Source: Bacteroidales bacterium
Lineage (GTDB): Bacteria; Bacteroidota; Bacteroidia; Bacteroidales; F082
Direction of reading: 5' to 3'
Assembly: GCA_015491905.1 (NCBI GenBank)
Contig: WGGC01000120.1
Location: 1-46,363 of the forward strand
DNA: 46,363 nucleotides
Part shown: positions 44,201 to 46,363 of the stretch, one piece after another
How the letters are laid out: every line of letters starts with the position of its first letter
How positions within the stretch are numbered: position 1 is the first letter of the stretch
Program-made: the position numbers and the translations under genes
Notes under the pieces: generated by a model
The model's database searches: none
Told to the model about the DNA's origin: nothing
The model's input: only the letters and a program-made list of their open reading frames with translations

Positions 44201-45143
44201 ACCTAAAACAATTATTTTAAAGGATACTAATAAAATTTGTTATGGGGATACTATTTCTTTGAAAGCTGCAGGAGCTGATAAATTTAAATGGCTGCATTTT
44301 AATGATAGTTCCGATAGGATGAAAATACAAGTAAAAGATACTGTAACTATTAAATTAATGGGGATTAACAACTATGGATGCCAAAATACAGATAGTATAA
44401 TCTTATACCCTTTATCACTTCCTAAAGTTGATTTCTATGGACTTCAATCTTATTTTTGCTCCAACGATTCTTCAGTTTTATTATCAGGTTCCCCTGATGG
44501 TGGTGTTTTTTCAGGTGAAGGTATAGAAGGAAATATATTTTATCCTAAAAATGCCGGTACCGGCAAACATAAGATTAAATATTTTTTTACAGATAAAAAT
44601 GGATGTAGTTCAGAATCAGTAAAGACGACAATTGTTTCGAAGAAAGTCCCTGTAATTAAGCTGGTTCCGGGTGATACTACCTTACAATGGGGCGGTAATG
44701 TAACTTATGATGCCGGCCCCGGGTTTACAAATTACTTCTGGACAACAGGGGATACCACACAAATTATTAATGTGCAATACGCAGATTATTATAAAGGTAC
44801 CGATACAATAAAAGTTGTGGGTCTTATAGGCGTTTGTACCAGCTTTGGTAGTGCTTTGGTAAATTACGGATCCAAAACTACAGGAATAAAAAAATTAAAA
44901 AATTTAAAATTTAAGCTTTTTCCTGTGCCTAATAAAGGTAAATTTGAAATAGAATTGAAGGCAGTATCTGAAAATTTGATTTTTTATTTATTGGATAATA
45001 ATGGAAGAATTGTTTTAAAAAAACAATTAAGAAAAGGAATTAGTAAAGTTAAAATTAAAGGTGGAAATATTTCGCCTGGAGTATATTTTGCCGTTATCCA
45101 ATCATTAAAGGGGTTTTGGAGTGAGAAGATGATCGTGAAATAA
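41250..45143 (+). CDS. Large secreted deacetylase-like protein with Ig repeats and type A T9SS signal
   Basis: A 1297-residue secreted protein paralogous at its N-terminus to the gene at 37372. The signal peptide ends near LYGQ (31). Residues about 50-450 again resemble a NodB deacetylase fold and here keep Asp72-Asp73 (QMDDALREIY) and His154 (ENHGLFDNP). About eight Ig-like modules follow (about 463-1054), most with two cysteines. The last four (residues 762-1054) are closely similar 72-74-residue repeats containing NxYGC and (P/S)LP(K/N). A further PKD-like part ends in a type A T9SS sorting domain (about 1225-1297: FPVPNKGKFEIEL, SPGVYFAVIQ, KMIVK). It probably acts on or binds a surface glycan; activity is inference. 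Confidence 0.83.
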   Translation: MVSQKKCIYRNVFSYLFIFFMPSVFGLLYGQKTMPPLVDSVVVDFETAPAFIQVIKTPLKYNKDFAMSFQMDDALREIYTDILPVFSGSDGSSGLHFTDGCGNLLNFKMSSAIYIFTSNGTDLLDPNDPWHDKSKLTWSELRLLHKLGWGIENHGLFDNPDIANSNIINYAFNRTLSYARRKISPSLQIKTFVIPNNVTTYINYFSQHKYHAALNQGQDNTWIGYGKNGFNVESDTINWLKPVKLNRSFIYDGFKKTADQLFANSKNGKHLWFLSGMHYLPGSFINDMKSIEQVYGADGMDNIWIANDDEILDYLAIKQAITVKDTLTGTHAVITFQGDIPTDRLFYALTLKIKSDAIIKKIQVYKADKYSYTGVGRDSSLVNISWKGAVIPSPELLADSFAQQAVFSGLEWDALVAMDYVNQISEGQIKVKLKESLCALNQTGWKFKYEEGFCSNVYLGEDSTICEGNCVNLTGTTGMAEYVWEANGQVFSQTKSVKVCPKYTSQYKLSVKNNNGKAYSDSIIITVNPNPKVILSHDTTLFTLDSLPLFANSNTGVKWKWNTGADSSVIYIHPSWNMNKYFRVQVSGKNGCVASDSVHIIVPPKDSVPTLTISIDTLKLCSGESTEFIAESNTRQFVWRMANKVDTTTQNKYKVVSPLKSNWIYVRGCNSFGCSKEDSAYFKILQAPVINHITDDTTVCAGGLLSLSGNGGESWQWSTSNDTLSFNKKVKIYPLKSEKYYFKIWNNDGCSSLDSLFVSVNKLPAVKILTDTTKVCKGNLINLKATGAVKYNWFPFNDSSTSLKIQVNDTMQIKLFGTDTFGCNASDSIKLDVLPLPNTSIITDTNSVCIGKEVLLTAAGNNIYKFLWKPTGDTSKYLNYIVTDTIVISLKGVNHYGCHSADSIKIFALPLPKTKIDLAVKKVCNGSLITIKGIGASSYTWLPSYDTNTIMQIKVKDTSNIHLIGINEYGCQSVDSIVIFGLPLPKTIILKDTNKICYGDTISLKAAGADKFKWLHFNDSSDRMKIQVKDTVTIKLMGINNYGCQNTDSIILYPLSLPKVDFYGLQSYFCSNDSSVLLSGSPDGGVFSGEGIEGNIFYPKNAGTGKHKIKYFFTDKNGCSSESVKTTIVSKKVPVIKLVPGDTTLQWGGNVTYDAGPGFTNYFWTTGDTTQIINVQYADYYKGTDTIKVVGLIGVCTSFGSALVNYGSKTTGIKKLKNLKFKLFPVPNKGKFEIELKAVSENLIFYLLDNNGRIVLKKQLRKGISKVKIKGGNISPGVYFAVIQSLKGFWSEKMIVK

Positions 45144-45304
45144 ATTATTTGAAATGTTTAGTAATAAAATATAAAGTTATTATAATAAAAAAAATTCAGA
45201 CCTTTGCATTTAATTTTTCTGTCGTTTAGGAATTTATTTCCTGGCTTTTTAATAATTATAAAATAAGTAATAAAAAATTTATCTTAAAATAACAAAATAA
45301 AGAA

Positions 45305-46270
45305 ATGAAAATAATAGGAATTGGAAATGCACTGGTTGATATATTAACACAGTTAGATAATGATGATTTATTAAAAGAACTGGGATTACCAAAAGGTAGT
45401 ATGCAACTGGTAGATGCTAAAAAAATGGCACTTATTCAGGAAAAAAGTAAAGACTTACCCAAAGAAAAAGCTTCAGGAGGATCTGCGGCTAATACTATTC
45501 ATGGCCTTGCAAAGTTAGGCGTTGAAACTGCTTTTATAGGATCGGTAGGGAAAGATGATACCGGTAAATTTTTTGAAGAAGATTTGAAAAATAGTGGTAT
45601 TAATCCAATACTATTTTACTCTGATACCCCTTCCGGAATTGCTTCAGGAATGATATCTCCGGATGGTGAGCGAACTTTCGGAACATTCCTAGGTGCTGCG
45701 TTGGAACTGTCGGCAGACAAACTTCAGTTACAACATTTTAAAGGATATGATTTACTTCATGTTGAGGGTTATCTTGTTCAAAATCATCAGCTTTTGGAAC
45801 GAATTCTAATTCTTGCCAAGGAAAATAACCTGAAGGTTTCTTTAGACCTTGCAAGTTATAATGTTGTTGAAGATAATCTGGAGTTTTTAAGAAGTATGGT
45901 AGAGAAATATGTAGATATTGTTTTTGCCAATCAAGAGGAGTCTAAAGCCTTTTCAGGAAAAGAACCCCGTGAAGCTTTGGATTTTATTGCTGAACTAACG
46001 GATATAGCGGTAGTAAAACTGGGGGGAAAAGGTTCTTTAGTAAAACAAAAAGAAAAAGTTGTTGTTATCGATCCTGTTAAGTCAACACCCCTGGACACTA
46101 CAGGTGCCGGTGATTTATATGCTTCAGGATTTTTATATGGATTGGCTAAAAATATGAACTTTAAAAAAGCTGGATTTATTGGATCTTTGTTGGCTGGTAC
46201 AGTAATTGAAGTTATGGGAGCTAAATTTGGTGAGGATAAATGGAAAGAGATTAGAAAAAGGATTATATAA
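45305..46270 (+). CDS. PfkB-family carbohydrate/adenosine-type kinase
   Basis: A 321-residue ribokinase-fold kinase. It has GIGNALVDILTQLDND at the start, the GGSAANTIHGLAKLGVETAFIG block with the substrate-binding glycines, and DTTGAGDLYASGF with the catalytic Asp270. This subgroup of Bacteroidota proteins resembles adenosine kinase (GNALVDIL, VEGYLVQN), but sugar kinases share the motifs. The phosphate acceptor is not decided. It is a single-gene unit ended by a strong terminator. Confidence 0.9.
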   Translation: MKIIGIGNALVDILTQLDNDDLLKELGLPKGSMQLVDAKKMALIQEKSKDLPKEKASGGSAANTIHGLAKLGVETAFIGSVGKDDTGKFFEEDLKNSGINPILFYSDTPSGIASGMISPDGERTFGTFLGAALELSADKLQLQHFKGYDLLHVEGYLVQNHQLLERILILAKENNLKVSLDLASYNVVEDNLEFLRSMVEKYVDIVFANQEESKAFSGKEPREALDFIAELTDIAVVKLGGKGSLVKQKEKVVVIDPVKSTPLDTTGAGDLYASGFLYGLAKNMNFKKAGFIGSLLAGTVIEVMGAKFGEDKWKEIRKRII

Positions 46271-46285
46271 AGATTATTTATTATT

Positions 46286-46323
46286 AAAAAAGGTCAATCC
46301 GGAAGTTCGGATTGACCTTTTTT
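46286..46323 (+). terminator. Intrinsic terminator after the PfkB kinase gene
   Basis: A perfect 16-bp stem (46286-46301 with 46308-46323) has a 6-base loop, a GC-rich core (ggtcaatccg) and six T at the end. It starts 15 bases after the stop codon. Confidence 0.92.
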
Positions 46324-46363
46324 ATTGTCTCAGGGATTAAATATTAATGTTGAACAATTACCA

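Noticed and set aside
1-46363. CRISPR arrays, insertion sequences, prophage or integron signs
   Set aside because: No regularly spaced direct repeats, transposase or integrase genes, or att-like duplications around the tRNA were found by reading.

Overview
The window is about 46.4 kb of AT-rich, gene-dense chromosomal DNA from a member of the Bacteroidota. Several independent signs support this. Many genes are preceded by the Bacteroidota-type -7 box TAnnTTTG rather than by Shine-Dalgarno sequences. There is a PorP/SprF protein beside secreted proteins with type IX secretion (T9SS) C-terminal domains. An RprX/RprY-like two-component pair, an archaeal/eukaryotic-type prolyl-tRNA synthetase end, and many lipoproteins with Bacteroidota-style lipoboxes are also present. 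The leucine-type acyl-CoA pathway and malate dehydrogenase suggest a respiring organism. I cannot place it below phylum. No phage, insertion sequence, CRISPR array or rRNA operon was seen, and no gene-free stretch exceeds about 250 bases.

Layout. 1-1254: the end of proS and mazG. 1285-4249 (minus): a molybdenum hydroxylase operon (iorA-iorB-like) with a small Mpo1/DUF962 membrane protein as its last gene. 4474-6147 (minus): a TGS-domain nucleoside kinase. 6234-12853 (minus): a four-gene efflux operon (TolC, TetR, membrane-fusion lipoprotein, RND pump). A perfect 19-bp inverted repeat sits in its promoter and is the likely TetR operator. 13083-19324 (plus): acyl-CoA synthetase, malate dehydrogenase, sirtuin, FKBP lipoprotein and an Ig-like lipoprotein. 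19321-21370 (minus): an ArsR-type regulator and adenine deaminase. 21529-23279: an MBL-fold hydrolase and a Bax-like glucosaminidase lipoprotein. 23348-31666: an acyl-CoA catabolic block made of an HMG-CoA-lyase-like gene divergent from a six-gene operon (carboxylase beta, enoyl-CoA hydratase, biotin carboxylase/BCCP, acyl-CoA dehydrogenase, SCOT A and B). By gene content it reads as leucine/isovalerate breakdown to acetoacetyl-CoA, but two enzymes have active-site residues that do not fit the textbook assignment. 31890-34026 (minus): rprY-rprX. 34099-34240: a strong promoter, two hairpins and a terminator that look like a free-standing small RNA. 34270-37051: dnaG, a fluoride channel and a DUF190 gene. 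37094-37167 (minus): tRNA-Asn. 37372-45143: a T9SS locus. It has two large paralogous secreted proteins, each starting with a polysaccharide-deacetylase-like domain and ending in different T9SS signals (type B and type A), on either side of a PorP/SprF partner. 45305-46270: a PfkB-family sugar/nucleoside kinase, followed by a strong terminator.

The items most worth following up are the putative sRNA between rprX and dnaG, the paired pseudo-deacetylase T9SS proteins, the lyase-like protein whose catalytic cysteine is a glutamine, and the efflux operon operator.
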